A DNA stretch of 64,000 nt from Alteripontixanthobacter maritimus (GCF_003340475.1 NZ_QBKA01000002.1:1807501-1871500), one strand, 5' to 3'. Shown: positions 1 through 8,617, counted from the first letter of the stretch. Notes: a model not told the origin generated them from the sequence alone. Made by a program: numbers and translations.

Positions 1-496
1 CGGCGCGGTATTCGATCTGGCCGCCCTTGGCGTCCTTGACGGCCTGCTCCACATTCGGCGTGACCGTACCCAGCTTGGGGTTCGGCATCAGGCCCTTGGG
101 ACCGAGCACCTTGCCCAAACGTCCGACGACGCCCATCATGTCGGGCGTGGCGATCACGCGGTCGTAATCGAGATTACCGGCCTGCATGTCTTCCATCAGG
201 TCTTCAGCGCCAACCTTGTCGGCACCCGCAGCAGTCGCCTTGTCGGCATTGTCGCCGCGAGCGAAGACCGCAACCTTCACATCCTTGCCCGAACCGGAGG
301 GCAGCGACAGCATGCCGCGCACCTGCTGATCGGCGTGACGCGGATCGATGCCGAGGTTCATGGCGACTTCGAGGGTTTCATCCATCTTCGCAGCCTTGAA
401 TTCCCGCAGCAGGGCCAGCGCCTCGTCGAAGGAGTACAGCTTGTCGGCGTCGACCTTCTCGGTGATCGCCTTGCGCTTTTTCGTTACGTTAGCCAT
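1..496 (-). CDS. rplA: 50S ribosomal protein L1 (partial, 3' end outside window)
   Basis: This is the amino-terminal part of ribosomal protein L1, which builds the L1 stalk of the large subunit and often represses its own operon by binding the mRNA. The visible product starts [15 protein letters not shown] and contains the family core around [18 protein letters not shown] near residues 126-145. The ATG at 494-496 lies only 4 nt after the rplK stop, so the two genes are one transcription unit read leftwards. About 165 codons are visible of a usual 230 or so; the rest runs off the left window edge. Identification is secure. Confidence 0.97.
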   Translation of the reverse strand, partial: MANVTKKRKAITEKVDADKLYSFDEALALLREFKAAKMDETLEVAMNLGIDPRHADQQVRGMLSLPSGSGKDVKVAVFARGDNADKATAAGADKVGAEDLMEDMQAGNLDYDRVIATPDMMGVVGRLGKVLGPKGLMPNPKLGTVTPNVEQAVKDAKGGQIEYRA

Positions 497-500
497 CGGT

Positions 501-932
501 TCAGCCCCCCACCACTTCGAGGCCCATCGAACGCACGGAGCCTTCGATGATCTTCATGGCCTGGTCGATATCGTTTGCGTTCAAGTCCACCATCTTGGCT
601 TCGGCGATTTCCTTCACCTGTGCCTGCGTAATGGAGCCTGCGACAACCTTGCCCGGCTCTTTCGAACCCGACTTCAGCTTCGCGGCTTTCTTGATGTAAT
701 AGGATGCCGGCGGCGTCTTGGTTACGAAGGTGAAGGACCGGTCGGCGAACACCGTGATGACGGTGGGGATCGGCGCGTTCTTTTCCAGGTCCTGCGTGGC
801 GGCGTTGAAGGCCTTGCAGAATTCCATGATATTTACGCCGCGCTGGCCCAATGCAGGACCAATGGGCGGGGACGGGTTGGCAGTGCCCGCAGGCACCTGC
901 AGCTTGATATAGCCGTCAATCTTCTTGGCCAT
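501..932 (-). CDS. rplK: 50S ribosomal protein L11
   Basis: Ribosomal protein L11 (143 residues, normal length) forms the GTPase-associated centre and is needed for stringent activation of Rel enzymes; a bifunctional Rsh lies at 32.4-34.5 kb. The sequence has the proline-rich amino-terminal signature ([17 protein letters not shown]) and the carboxy-terminal RNA-binding domain ending SVRSMGLEV. The start at 932 is chosen because a strong AGGAGG lies just upstream; an in-frame upstream start at 977 would add a non-conserved leader. In many bacteria rplK directly follows nusG, but here two plus-strand genes sit between them, so rplK must have a promoter in the 933-1257 gap. Confidence 0.98.
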   Translation of the reverse strand: MAKKIDGYIKLQVPAGTANPSPPIGPALGQRGVNIMEFCKAFNAATQDLEKNAPIPTVITVFADRSFTFVTKTPPASYYIKKAAKLKSGSKEPGKVVAGSITQAQVKEIAEAKMVDLNANDIDQAMKIIEGSVRSMGLEVVGG

Positions 933-1257
933 GAAAGGCCTCCTTTTCTCACTGTCGGCACGCCGCAACGGGCGCACCTCATGTTAAGCGGTCAAGCAGC
1001 GAGCCGAAGCCAGCCTCCCGCGCAGGTTATCCGAACCAAGGCTCGGGGAAGCGGGCACATACCCGTCTTTCCGGAAAAGGCAAGCAATAGCCGGCGCAAC
1101 GCGCGCTGCCCGTACGTACGGCTGTTCGCGGAAATAGGAGGTTCGCTGCCGCACTTATCTGCTCGTTCGGAAAAACGGTAACGCAATCCTTGCCACGATG
1201 CCGCCGCCGAACCATTCTGCCAAACGACGCGGACACACACCCAAAGCGGAGAGGGCG
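933..1257. other. Intergenic region between rplK and the LytTR gene
   Basis: This 325-base gap separates rplK (leftward) from the LytTR gene (rightward), so it should hold divergent promoters, including one for rplK-rplA. The AGGAGG ribosome site of rplK lies at its left edge and a GGAGAGGG site for the LytTR gene at its right edge. I could not identify a convincing -35/-10 pair on either strand, and I see no tRNA, repeat or small gene in it. Confidence 0.5.
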
Positions 1258-2085
1258 ATGAGGCAGGACAAGGTTGTGCAAACTAGCGCTTCGCCAGCGC
1301 CGCTACCGGCTGCGCGGTTGCTCACCCTTCTTGGTCTCGGGGCCCTGTTTTCAAGCTACCTCCTGGTTTTCGCGCTCACTCGCGGTGAACCGTTTCACAC
1401 TACCTTGTGGCGGGCGGCGTACAACGTCTTTCCGGCAATACCGCTTATCTTTGGCGCACATGCTTTGTTGCGTACGCAGGTTTGGCACCGTTCGCTCGTT
1501 GTTGTGAGTGCAGTGCAAGTCCCGCTCGCGCTCGCCTTTTCGTTCGGGTGGTATCTGGGAATCATTGTCATGCGCGATCTACCCAGCGGATGGGTCCAGA
1601 ACGGTTTCATAGTTCGTCCATTTGTACCGATCGCATTGATCTGGCAGCTTTTTCAGGGATTGCTCCTATACACCGTGGTTGCCATGGCCAGTCTGGCAGC
1701 GGAACTGGCTACGCGAGTGCGTGTGCAGGAAGCGTTGTTTGGCAAAAGCGAACGAGTCACGGCCACCAACCTGATTGTGAAGGAGGGCAGCGAACACAGT
1801 TCCGTCGGCTTCGATGAAATTATAAGAGTTTCTGGCGCTGACGAGTACATCGAAGTCGTTCTAGCCGAGCGGTCCATCCTCACCACTTCGTCGCTTGCGC
1901 AGATCGAAGCGCGTCTGCCCGAAAACTTGTTCTTCCGCGCGCACCGGTCACACATCGTGCGGTTCGGTGCGATCGTCCGCAGCGAACCGGCAGGGAACGG
2001 CCGCACCACGCTCCATCTGATGAATGGCAACGCGGTCATCACATCGCGATCCGGCACGCGCCTGCTGCGGGAAAGCGCGATCTGA
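1258..2085 (+). CDS. Membrane-anchored LytTR-domain transcriptional regulator
   Basis: The 275-residue product has an amino-terminal half of about four hydrophobic helices (residues 20-160, for example LLTLLGLGALFSSYLLVFAL) followed by a LytTR DNA-binding domain in the last 100 residues. The LytTR signature is clear: ADEYIEV, then a run ending FFRAHRSHIVR. There is no receiver domain, so the membrane part is the likely sensor. The start at 1258 is preferred because GGAGAGGG lies just upstream; an in-frame ATG at 1198 would add 20 polar residues. It is followed 110 nt later by a co-oriented secreted amidohydrolase, which may be its target. The pair interrupts the nusG-rplK neighbourhood and is visibly less GC-rich than the flanking genes. 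Confidence 0.85.
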   Translation: MRQDKVVQTSASPAPLPAARLLTLLGLGALFSSYLLVFALTRGEPFHTTLWRAAYNVFPAIPLIFGAHALLRTQVWHRSLVVVSAVQVPLALAFSFGWYLGIIVMRDLPSGWVQNGFIVRPFVPIALIWQLFQGLLLYTVVAMASLAAELATRVRVQEALFGKSERVTATNLIVKEGSEHSSVGFDEIIRVSGADEYIEVVLAERSILTTSSLAQIEARLPENLFFRAHRSHIVRFGAIVRSEPAGNGRTTLHLMNGNAVITSRSGTRLLRESAI

Positions 2086-2195
2086 CCCATGCCATAATGT
2101 ACGTTGAGCGCCGCTGAATGTTCGTTCGCGGAAAATTGAACGGCTCCGGTTTCGCTTGCAGCAGACTGCCGCCACGATTCCTGCTGGAGACAATC

Positions 2196-3560
2196 ATGCG
2201 CCTCATTCAAATTATCGTATTTTTCCTAATGTTGGCTTTCGCGTCGTCCCTGAAAGCCGAACCCATCGCATTCGACAATGTCTCCATCATTACAATGAAT
2301 GATCGCGACATTATCGACAGCGGTCATGTCATCACATCCGGCGGCAGAATTACGGCGGTCGCAGAAGGTCAGCTGCCGGACGATTTTGCAGGCCGACGGA
2401 TCGATGGTGCCGGCGCGTTCCTGATGCCTGGTCTCGCTGATATGCATGTCCATTATTACGCCGATGATATGGGGCCCCTCTACCTAGCCAACAGCACAAC
2501 CTTCGTACGTAATCTGACTGGCAGCGTTGCCACGATCCGCCGCGACGAGGCGGCGCGAAACGGAGCGCTGCTAGCTCCACGGGTATTCACCAGCGCGCCG
2601 ATAATCGATTGGGGAAAGCCAAGTCTACGGGACTTTTTCATTCGCGTCGAAAGTACCGATCAGGCAGTCGGAGCGGTGCGGGCGCAGGGTCGCGCCGGTT
2701 TCGATGCCGTGAAACTATATGAAGGACTGCCATCCGAAACCTTTCGAGCTGCCGTGGCGGAGGCCAGAACGCAGGGCATGCGTGTATTCTCCCACGTACC
2801 CCGTGCCATGACCGTGCAAGATGTGCTCGCGCTGAAAGTCGACTCAATAGAACATCTCGATGGTTATGCCCGCGCCCTGCTGCAAGACGGTTTTACTACC
2901 GATGCTGAACGACCGGCGCCGATCATGTGGGCCAATTCGGACCGGGAAAAGTTTGCCGCGCTTATCGCGGAAACCGTAAACGCGGGGACTTGGAATGTGC
3001 CGACTTTCGCCATCACTTACGGGCGGATCAATTCGGCCGATCCGGACGCGTATTTTGCGCGGGCCGAAGCCGTCTATCTGCCGATGTGGGCGGATTATTG
3101 GGCGAATATGGCAGCCAGCTTTGCCGGAAATCAGCCATATTACGAGGCGCAGCTACGCAAAAAAGGCGCATTCGTGCGAGCGCTCTATGAGGCGGGCGCA
3201 GGCGTGCTAATCGGTACGGATGGCCCCAACCCCTTCGTCACACCCGGCTTCGCCATTCATGATGAACTGGAAGGTTTTGCCAAAGCCGGGTTTACCAACA
3301 CAGAGATCTTGCGGATCGCAACGGTCGATGCAGCGCGCTTCATGGGACAAGAAGGCCGTATGGGTGTGATAAGCGAGAACGCGCAGGCGGACCTCGTTCT
3401 GCTTCGGGCTGATCCTCATGTCGATCTTGCGGTCCTGCGCGAGCCGCTTGGCGCGATGGTAGCGGGAAACTGGCATGACCGTGCCGCTATCGATGCTGGA
3501 CTAGCCGCCCGGGTGCAACGTTTGCAAAAAGAACGCCGCGACTCTGCTGAGAAGGAATAG
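2196..3560 (+). CDS. Secreted amidohydrolase-family metal-dependent hydrolase
   Basis: The 454-residue protein starts with a signal peptide ([21 protein letters not shown]) and then shows the amidohydrolase superfamily layout: a small beta-sandwich, the HxH metal motif in [10 protein letters not shown], a lysine in AVKLYEG that could bridge the metals, histidines in VFSHVPRA and SIEHLDG, and the aspartate in IGTDGPNP. This resembles periplasmic imidazolonepropionase/Xaa-Pro-dipeptidase-like hydrolases; the substrate cannot be told. The start at 2196 has a CTGGAGA ribosome site and begins exactly at the signal peptide, whereas an upstream ATG at 2118 would bury it. It converges on nusG with a 34-nt gap. 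It probably belongs functionally with the LytTR regulator upstream. Confidence 0.85.
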   Translation: MRLIQIIVFFLMLAFASSLKAEPIAFDNVSIITMNDRDIIDSGHVITSGGRITAVAEGQLPDDFAGRRIDGAGAFLMPGLADMHVHYYADDMGPLYLANSTTFVRNLTGSVATIRRDEAARNGALLAPRVFTSAPIIDWGKPSLRDFFIRVESTDQAVGAVRAQGRAGFDAVKLYEGLPSETFRAAVAEARTQGMRVFSHVPRAMTVQDVLALKVDSIEHLDGYARALLQDGFTTDAERPAPIMWANSDREKFAALIAETVNAGTWNVPTFAITYGRINSADPDAYFARAEAVYLPMWADYWANMAASFAGNQPYYEAQLRKKGAFVRALYEAGAGVLIGTDGPNPFVTPGFAIHDELEGFAKAGFTNTEILRIATVDAARFMGQEGRMGVISENAQADLVLLRADPHVDLAVLREPLGAMVAGNWHDRAAIDAGLAARVQRLQKERRDSAEKE

Positions 3561-3594
3561 GGCACACGGCTGATTGCCGCACTGCCCCGCCCCG

Positions 3595-4131
3595 TCACTT
3601 CATCAATTCGACCTGTTCGAAGTCCAGTTCCACCGGGGTGGCGCGGCCGAAGATGCTGACTGAAACCTTGACCTTCTGCTTGTCGAAATCGAGTTCCTCG
3701 ACGAGGCCGTTGAAGCTGGCGAACGGACCGTCCAGTACCTTGACCTGATCGCCAATTTCATAGTCGACGCTGATCTGTTTCTTGGGCGCGGATTTGGCTT
3801 CTTCGACGCCGCCGAAGTAACGCGCAGCCTCCGCGTCGGAAATGGCCTGTGGCTTGTTGCCGGAGCCGAGAAAACCGCTGACCTTCGGGGTGTTCTTGAC
3901 GAGGTGATAGACGTCGTCGGTCAGTCGCAGCTTGGCCAGCACGTAGCCGGGCATGAACTTGCGTTCGACCTGCACCTTCTTGCCGCGCTTCACTTCGGTG
4001 ATAGTTTCGGTCGGCACTTCGACCTCTTCCACACCGTCGGACAGGCCCAGGCGTTCCGCCTCGGATATGATCGTGTCGCGCACCTTGTTCTCGAAACCGG
4101 AATAGGCGTGGATGATGTACCAGCGTGCCAT
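3595..4131 (-). CDS. nusG: Transcription termination/antitermination protein NusG
   Basis: NusG binds RNA polymerase, modulates pausing, supports Rho termination and couples transcription to translation. The 178-residue protein begins [17 protein letters not shown], has the NGN domain with [13 protein letters not shown], and ends with the KOW domain ([18 protein letters not shown]). Its length is normal. It follows secE by 48 nt on the same strand, the usual arrangement. Downstream, rplK is displaced by about 2.7 kb because two plus-strand genes are present in between. Confidence 0.98.
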   Translation of the reverse strand: MARWYIIHAYSGFENKVRDTIISEAERLGLSDGVEEVEVPTETITEVKRGKKVQVERKFMPGYVLAKLRLTDDVYHLVKNTPKVSGFLGSGNKPQAISDAEAARYFGGVEEAKSAPKKQISVDYEIGDQVKVLDGPFASFNGLVEELDFDKQKVKVSVSIFGRATPVELDFEQVELMK

Positions 4132-4179
4132 GGGGTGTGCGTCAGTCCTTGAAATAATCGGGAAGTCGGGCGGGTTTCG

Positions 4180-4425
4180 TTACGCGAGCGTCAGCAGCCA
4201 TTCGACCACATTGCCGAAGACCGAATCGATGCCGAGGAAGAACAGTGACAGGATAACGGTCAGAATGCCGACGAAAATCGCGGTCGTGATGGTTTCCTGC
4301 CGCGTGGGCCAGACCACCTTGGATGCTTCTGTCCGAACCTGCCGGATAAATTCGCCGGGCGAGGTGCGCGTCTTTGCAGGCGCTGCGGAAGCAGGCGGTT
4401 TGGCTGCGTTTCTGTCGTCGGCCAT
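4180..4425 (-). CDS. secE: Preprotein translocase subunit SecE
   Basis: SecE is the clamp subunit of the SecYEG protein-conducting channel. This 81-residue single-span form is typical of alphaproteobacteria: a polar amino-terminal stretch rich in Ala and Pro, the conserved amphipathic segment with EASKVVWPTRQET, then one membrane helix (TAIFVGILTVILSLFFLGI). The ATG at 4425 is preceded by AAGGAT. It heads secE-nusG. In most relatives tRNA-Trp lies directly upstream; here tRNA-Trp is found 2.4 kb upstream, beyond a symporter gene on the opposite strand. Confidence 0.96.
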   Translation of the reverse strand: MADDRNAAKPPASAAPAKTRTSPGEFIRQVRTEASKVVWPTRQETITTAIFVGILTVILSLFFLGIDSVFGNVVEWLLTLA

Positions 4426-4762
4426 GTGCCGTATCCTTAAACTTACAATTTCGCGTGCCTTCCAGGATGGGCCCATCGCCGCCCCGGTGCAAGTCCGGGA
4501 GGGGCTGGGAGATTTTCCATATGTCGGAAAGACGGCGATGCATCTAGGCGCGCGGTGCGGCAAAAGCAAGTATGCGCTTGGCGGAACGGAAGGCGTGCAG
4601 AGGCGGCGCAGCCCCTTCGCTGGCTGCGATGCGCGCTATGCTGCGAGCCTGCAATTCGCGCTGGCGCTTCGTGCAATGATTGCCTAGCGTCGCGCGCCAA
4701 CGACCACACAATAGCATAACGGGCGCGGCAAACGCGCATTCCTGAGGGGGAACCGACACATC
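4426..4762. other. Divergent intergenic region between secE and the AGCS symporter gene
   Basis: This 337-base gap must hold the leftward promoter of secE-nusG and the rightward promoter of the symporter gene. The symporter has a strong GAGGGGG ribosome site at the right end. I see no tRNA, no intrinsic terminator and no plausible small gene, and could not assign promoter hexamers with confidence. Confidence 0.5.
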
Positions 4763-6301
4763 ATGGCCACCGATACCGCTGCACAGGTCAGTCTGATCGA
4801 CCGCGTCACCAACGTTTCCGACTTCATCTGGGGCGGAACCTGGAATGGCGAGGCACTGGGCTGGCTCTCCATCGGCGGGCAACCGATCCCGCCCATGACC
4901 CTTATCCTGTTAGGGATCGGCATGTGGATCATGATCGGGCTGCGGTTCTACCCCATCCGCAACCTGTTCAGTGCTTTCAAAGGCTTGTTCGCCGGCCGCA
5001 AGAGCGCGGGGCAAGGCGAAATTTCTCCATTCGCAGCACTGTCCACCGCGTTGTCGGGTCAAGTAGGCACCGGTAATCTGGCAGGTGTGGCTACGGCTAT
5101 CGCGCTGGGCGGGCCGGGTGCGATCTTCTGGATGTGGATCACCGCTCTGGTGGGCATGGCGCTTGCTTTTGCCGAAGGGTCGCTGGCCATCCGCTACCGC
5201 GAGAAAACGTCCGACGGCGTCTATCGCGGCGGCCCGATGACCTACATCATGATGGGCCTTGGCAAGAAATGGACCTGGCTCGCCATCCTGTTCTGCCTCG
5301 GCACGCTGTTCTCCGCACTAGTTACCGGCAATTCGATCCAGGCCAACGCGATTGCGGACGGCATGAACGAACTGTTCGGGATCGAGGAATGGATCGGCGG
5401 GCTGGTCACCGCGATCCTCGTCTTCATCGTCATCATCGGCGGGATCAAGTCCATCGGTAGCGTGGCGGAAAAGATCATCCCGTTCATGGCCGCTGCCTAT
5501 ATCGTGATGGCGGTGCTGGCGCTGATCCTGAACTTTAGCGATCTGCCCGCCACTTTCGGCCTGATTTTCGACGGCGCGTTCAATCCGCAGGCGGCGACCG
5601 GCGGCTTTGCCGGGGCGGCCATCATGCTGGCGATCCGTGCCGGCGTTGCGCGCGGGCTGTTCTCGAACGAGGCGGGCCAGGGTTCGACCCCGATCGCCCA
5701 CGCCGTGGCGCAGACGAACGATCCGGAATCGCAGGGCCGCATGGCCATGCTGGGAACGTTCATCGATACCATCGTGATCTGCACCATGACCGCGCTGGTG
5801 ATGCTGACCGTGCAAGGCGACTTCACCGCCGGCGGCGAGGCTGTGGCTCATGCGTGGAATTCCGATCTGGAAGGCTTCGCCATGACCAGCGGCGCGTTTG
5901 CCGCAGCGTTTCCATTCGAGGTCATCGGTGTGCCCATCGGCACATTGATCGCGTCGATCGCGCTGATCCTGTTCGTCTTCACCACCCTGCTCACCTGGAG
6001 CTATTATGGGGAGCGGGCGATTACCTTCATCTACGACCGCGTGCCGGGCTCCACCCGCGGCGGCGAGAAGGTGCTGCACATGATCTGGCGCGTGCTGTGG
6101 TGCGTGGTGATCTATCTGGGTTCCACACTCGACCTGACGCTGGTCTGGCGGCTGGGAGACATCGCCAATGCTGCAATGGCATTGCCGAACCTCCTCGCGC
6201 TCGCATTGCTGTCGGGAGTGGTGTTCGCCCTGTCTCGCGGGGACCGTACCGCAGGCGCCGATCACCATGCCGATACGCCGGAAGAGCCCGAAGAATATTA
6301 A
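4763..6301 (+). CDS. Sodium:alanine/glycine symporter (AGCS family)
   Basis: This 512-residue inner-membrane protein imports a small amino acid, probably alanine or glycine, with sodium. About ten or more hydrophobic helices are visible, and the AGCS signature is present: SALSTALSGQVGTGNLAGVA-like sequence at residues 92-110 (ALSTALSGQVGTGNLAGVAT), then FWMWITALVGMA and GVARGLFSNEAGQGS around residue 295-315. A GAGGGGG ribosome site precedes the ATG. The gene stands alone on the plus strand between secE and tRNA-Trp, and a strong hairpin follows it. Long open frames on the opposite strand here are GC-driven shadows. Exact substrate is not provable from sequence. Confidence 0.93.
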   Translation: MATDTAAQVSLIDRVTNVSDFIWGGTWNGEALGWLSIGGQPIPPMTLILLGIGMWIMIGLRFYPIRNLFSAFKGLFAGRKSAGQGEISPFAALSTALSGQVGTGNLAGVATAIALGGPGAIFWMWITALVGMALAFAEGSLAIRYREKTSDGVYRGGPMTYIMMGLGKKWTWLAILFCLGTLFSALVTGNSIQANAIADGMNELFGIEEWIGGLVTAILVFIVIIGGIKSIGSVAEKIIPFMAAAYIVMAVLALILNFSDLPATFGLIFDGAFNPQAATGGFAGAAIMLAIRAGVARGLFSNEAGQGSTPIAHAVAQTNDPESQGRMAMLGTFIDTIVICTMTALVMLTVQGDFTAGGEAVAHAWNSDLEGFAMTSGAFAAAFPFEVIGVPIGTLIASIALILFVFTTLLTWSYYGERAITFIYDRVPGSTRGGEKVLHMIWRVLWCVVIYLGSTLDLTLVWRLGDIANAAMALPNLLALALLSGVVFALSRGDRTAGADHHADTPEEPEEY

Positions 6302-6318
6302 GGCGCTGCAACGAAAAA

Positions 6319-6352
6319 CACCCGGTCGCCATCTCGGCGACCGGGTGGTTCT
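6319..6352. terminator. Bidirectional intrinsic terminator
   Basis: A perfect 12-bp stem (arms 6319-6330 and 6336-6347, loop ATCTC) stands between the convergent symporter gene and the small gene at 6416. Read leftwards it is followed by TTTTT, giving a canonical Rho-independent terminator for the small gene. Read rightwards the tail is only GGTTCTGT, so termination of the symporter transcript is likely but weaker. Confidence 0.8.
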
Positions 6353-6415
6353 GTAACTTTAGCAATCAGGTCGGTTAGTTGGCCACGTTGCGCCAACCAG
6401 CAACGCCTGCTCTAT

Positions 6416-6571
6416 TTACGCCGATCTCCGGCCGAAGAAGCGCGCCATAAGGCCCGGCTTTTCCATCGGCTGGATCTTGCCGTATTTCATCATGCGATAG
6501 GACGCATCGCTATACGGGCGCGGCTGGACCCATCCATCGGGCCGGCTGCTACGGAAGGATACGGACGACAT
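6416..6571 (-). CDS. Small conserved hypothetical protein (51 residues)
   Basis: The short product MSSVSFRSSRPDGWVQPRPY... continues with a basic patch and a methionine-rich middle (RMMKYGKIQPMEKPGLMARFFG). The pattern RPYSD...KYG.IQPM...LARFFG is one I recall from small unnamed proteins of sphingomonads, but no function is known to me. The ATG at 6571 has a GGGAG site upstream; longer in-frame starts are possible but would include non-conserved sequence. It is followed by an intrinsic terminator and has tRNA-Trp 230 nt upstream on the same strand. Confidence 0.7.
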   Translation of the reverse strand: MSSVSFRSSRPDGWVQPRPYSDASYRMMKYGKIQPMEKPGLMARFFGRRSA

Positions 6572-6668
6572 ATACAAACTCCCATTATCTGGCCACGGTT
6601 GAACGACATAAACGCACGCTTCACCGAACCGGTTCCCGACAAAATGTTTGCAAATGGTTAATCGGGGG

Positions 6669-6749
6669 GCAGGTGATACTCGAACCTGCACTGCGTCAAT
6701 TGGTTAAGACAAGACGCAGGCTTCCGAAAAATCCGTTCGGTCAGAAGCC
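6669..6749 (-). other. Three adjacent hairpins, possible structured RNA or tRNA remnant
   Basis: Three neighbouring inverted repeats occupy 81 bases downstream of tRNA-Trp on the same strand: arms 6669-6674/6684-6689 (GCAGGT/ACCTGC), arms 6691-6697/6713-6719 (CTGCGTC/GACGCAG) and an interrupted stem 6719-6728/6736-6749. On the minus strand the first contains GGTTCGAGT, which looks like a tRNA T-arm, but the loop is too long and no acceptor stem closes the structure. It may be a decayed tRNA, a processing element or an untranslated leader. Confidence 0.35.
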
Positions 6750-6802
6750 TTGGCTTTCGGGAAGACCGGGGGAACGATAGCGGCGGGGGCGGTCGGGAAA
6801 GA

Positions 6803-6878
6803 TGGCAGGAGTGCACGGACTCGAACCGTGGGCCCTCGGTTTTGGAGACCGATGCTCTACCAACTGAGCTACACTCCT
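6803..6878 (-). tRNA. tRNA-Trp (CCA anticodon)
   Basis: On the minus strand a complete cloverleaf can be drawn: acceptor AGGAGTG pairing with CACTCCT, D-arm TAGCTCAGTTGGTAGAGCA, anticodon loop CTCCAAA with anticodon CCA, T-arm CACGGTTCGAGTCCGTG, discriminator G and an encoded CCA tail. It is 76 nt including CCA. tRNA-Trp is the usual neighbour upstream of secE; here a symporter gene and a small gene lie between. Confidence 0.97.
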
Positions 6879-7035
6879 GCAGCGGCATCCCGCTATGGAC
6901 GCGGCATCTACAGGCAGGCTGAAAGCTTGGCAAGAACGTTGCGGCCGGTCTTGTCACACGCCACAAAACCGGCATGACCTTCGACGACATGACTTTCACT
7001 TTTGCAACATCGCTGGCGCGCGGGATTGGCCCTGT

Positions 7036-7767
7036 ATGCACGCGGTCGTAACGCCGCCGCCGATTCCCGTCGAAACGCTGCTGCTCGCCTATCGCAGCGG
7101 GGTATTTCCGATGTCCGACGGACGCGACGATCCTGAGGTGTTCTGGGTGGAGCCGCGCGAGCGGGCGGTTTTGCCGCTTGGCGGGTTCCGCCTGTCATCC
7201 AGCCTTCGCAAGGCATTACGGCAGGACCGGTTCGACGTCAGGATCGATACCGCATTTGCGCAGGTCATGGCGCATTGCGCAGCCCCCCGCCCCGACCATT
7301 CCGAAAGCTGGATCAGTCAGCGGATCATGGACAGCTATCAGGACCTCCATCGCGCGGGACACGCCCATTCGCTGGAATGCTGGCAGGATGGCGAGCTGGT
7401 GGGCGGGCTGTATGGCGTGTCGTTCGACCGGGTGTTCTGCGGCGAAAGCATGTTCACCCGCGCCGACAATGCCAGCAAGGTTGCGCTGGCATGGCTTGTC
7501 GCCCTGATGCGCCGGGCAGGTTTCGGGCTGCTGGACTGCCAGTTCATGACCGATCATCTGGCGTCGTTGGGCGCGGCGGAAATGCCTCAGGCGCATTACG
7601 TGAACCAAGTGCGGCAGGCGGGCGGACCGCCCTCGGCCAGCCTACCCGAAGCTTACGCCTCGCTATTGGCAGAAGCGTCCTCATCGTCGTCAGCCTCGTC
7701 CGAAGGCGATGCAGGCCTCGCTTCGCCAGGGAAGCTCATCGCGCAGTCCTTGACCCACACGTCGTAA
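7036..7767 (+). CDS. aat: Leucyl/phenylalanyl-tRNA--protein transferase
   Basis: Aat attaches Leu or Phe from aminoacyl-tRNA to proteins with amino-terminal Arg or Lys, creating an N-degron for ClpS/ClpAP. The 243-residue product carries the family signatures: LLAYRSGVFPMSD, FWVEPRERAVLPL, ECWQDGELVGGLYGV, GESMF and LDCQFMTDHLASLGA. The start at 7036 begins the conserved region directly; an upstream ATG at 6895 lies almost on the tRNA gene. The last 38 codons (Ala/Ser-rich, not conserved) overlap the end of the convergent DUF2155 gene by 115 nt, so the tail is probably lineage-specific. Confidence 0.95.
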   Translation: MHAVVTPPPIPVETLLLAYRSGVFPMSDGRDDPEVFWVEPRERAVLPLGGFRLSSSLRKALRQDRFDVRIDTAFAQVMAHCAAPRPDHSESWISQRIMDSYQDLHRAGHAHSLECWQDGELVGGLYGVSFDRVFCGESMFTRADNASKVALAWLVALMRRAGFGLLDCQFMTDHLASLGAAEMPQAHYVNQVRQAGGPPSASLPEAYASLLAEASSSSSASSEGDAGLASPGKLIAQSLTHTS

Positions 7768-8216
7768 ATCGGGTGCTCCACCACGTTGACGCTGGGGCTT
7801 TCCTTGAACAGCCAGCCGGAAAAGACGCGCTGCCATTCGTCGTCGGAATCGGCCGAGCGGTTGACAAGCACCTGTACGAATGCGCCTGTTTGCTGCGGAC
7901 GTTCCCACGGCGCGTGGCGTTCGCAGGCGGAGAGGCGAATGATGACATCGCCCGACCGGACCGAATCGCCCGGCGACATTTCGAAGTCCTGGGTAATGTT
8001 GTTGCGCTTGTTGATCAGCCCGATGGTGGCAACGCGCTCCGCCATCGGGGTGGCGCCTTCCACCTGTTCCACCGCAGTGGCGGGCGCGCCGTTCTGACGG
8101 GCGATATCCTCTGGCACTTCGGTCGCGCGGGGCTGCGGGTCGGGCGCGTCGCTGTTGCACCCGGCCAAAGCCAGACCGCAAACCAACGCCAGAATTGAAA
8201 AGCCACCGGTACGCAT
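7653..8216 (-). CDS. DUF2155-domain lipoprotein
   Basis: The 187-residue protein starts MRTGGFSILALVCGLALAGC, a signal peptide with a lipobox cysteine, then a DUF2155 domain (RVATIGLINKRNNITQDFE, FSGWLFKESPSVNVVEHPIYDVWV). The function of DUF2155 is unknown; it is restricted mainly to alphaproteobacteria and usually sits between an NDUFA12 homologue and aat, as here. The acidic tail (DEADDDEDASANSEA) lies in the 115-nt convergent overlap with aat. It starts 2 nt after the preceding stop, so it is in an operon with the NDUFA12 and DUF192 genes. Confidence 0.9.
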   Translation of the reverse strand: MRTGGFSILALVCGLALAGCNSDAPDPQPRATEVPEDIARQNGAPATAVEQVEGATPMAERVATIGLINKRNNITQDFEMSPGDSVRSGDVIIRLSACERHAPWERPQQTGAFVQVLVNRSADSDDEWQRVFSGWLFKESPSVNVVEHPIYDVWVKDCAMSFPGEARPASPSDEADDDEDASANSEA

Positions 8217-8218
8217 CG

Positions 8219-8617
8219 TCAGCTGTCCGGGGTCCACGCTTCGTAATCACCGACCGCGCGGGCGCGTTTCCCGCCCCGCTCCAGCGCACCTTGCGGGCGA
8301 TAGGCGGCATCCGTGCCAGTGGCGTTCGGCGTGTGTTCGGTTTCCCAGATCCTGGCTGGCGGAAGATGGCTTTCGGGCACATCGTCGAAACTGCCGTGCA
8401 GCCAGCCATGCCATTCGGGCGGCACGCGGCTGGAATCGTTGGCGCCTTCATAGATGACCCAGCGCCGTTCGCGGCCGTCCCCGTGCCGCTTGCTTGCGCG
8501 GAAATAGGCGTTGCCCTGCGCGTCCGTACCGACCTTCTCGCCATTGCGTGATGTGTCGAGCATGGTGCCGAAAGTGGCACCATCCCACCAGGTGAATATC
8601 TTGCCGAGAAAGCTCAT
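8219..8617 (-). CDS. NADH:ubiquinone oxidoreductase accessory subunit, NDUFA12 family
   Basis: This 132-residue protein matches the B17.2/NDUFA12 family, an accessory complex I subunit shared by mitochondria and alphaproteobacteria. Visible family features are the amino-terminal KIFTWWDGATFGT, RRWVIYEG, and the VPPEWHGWLHGSFDDVPE segment. The ATG at 8617 begins at the conserved region. It lies away from a nuo operon, in the common alphaproteobacterial order DUF192-NDUFA12-DUF2155-aat. Confidence 0.93.
   Translation of the reverse strand: MSFLGKIFTWWDGATFGTMLDTSRNGEKVGTDAQGNAYFRASKRHGDGRERRWVIYEGANDSSRVPPEWHGWLHGSFDDVPESHLPPARIWETEHTPNATGTDAAYRPQGALERGGKRARAVGDYEAWTPDS

Noticed and set aside
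4426-4762. tRNA-Trp or its remnant directly upstream of secE, as in relatives
   Set aside because: No cloverleaf or T-arm is present in this gap; the intact tRNA-Trp is at 6803-6878.
5318-6268. Long open frame of 316 codons antisense to the AGCS symporter gene
   Set aside because: It is rich in Arg, Gln and His, has no recognisable domain or ribosome site, and mirrors a clearly real membrane protein; it is a shadow of high GC content.
6669-6749. A second tRNA next to tRNA-Trp
   Set aside because: The T-arm-like loop is 9-11 nt instead of 7, and no acceptor stem or valid anticodon arm can be drawn.
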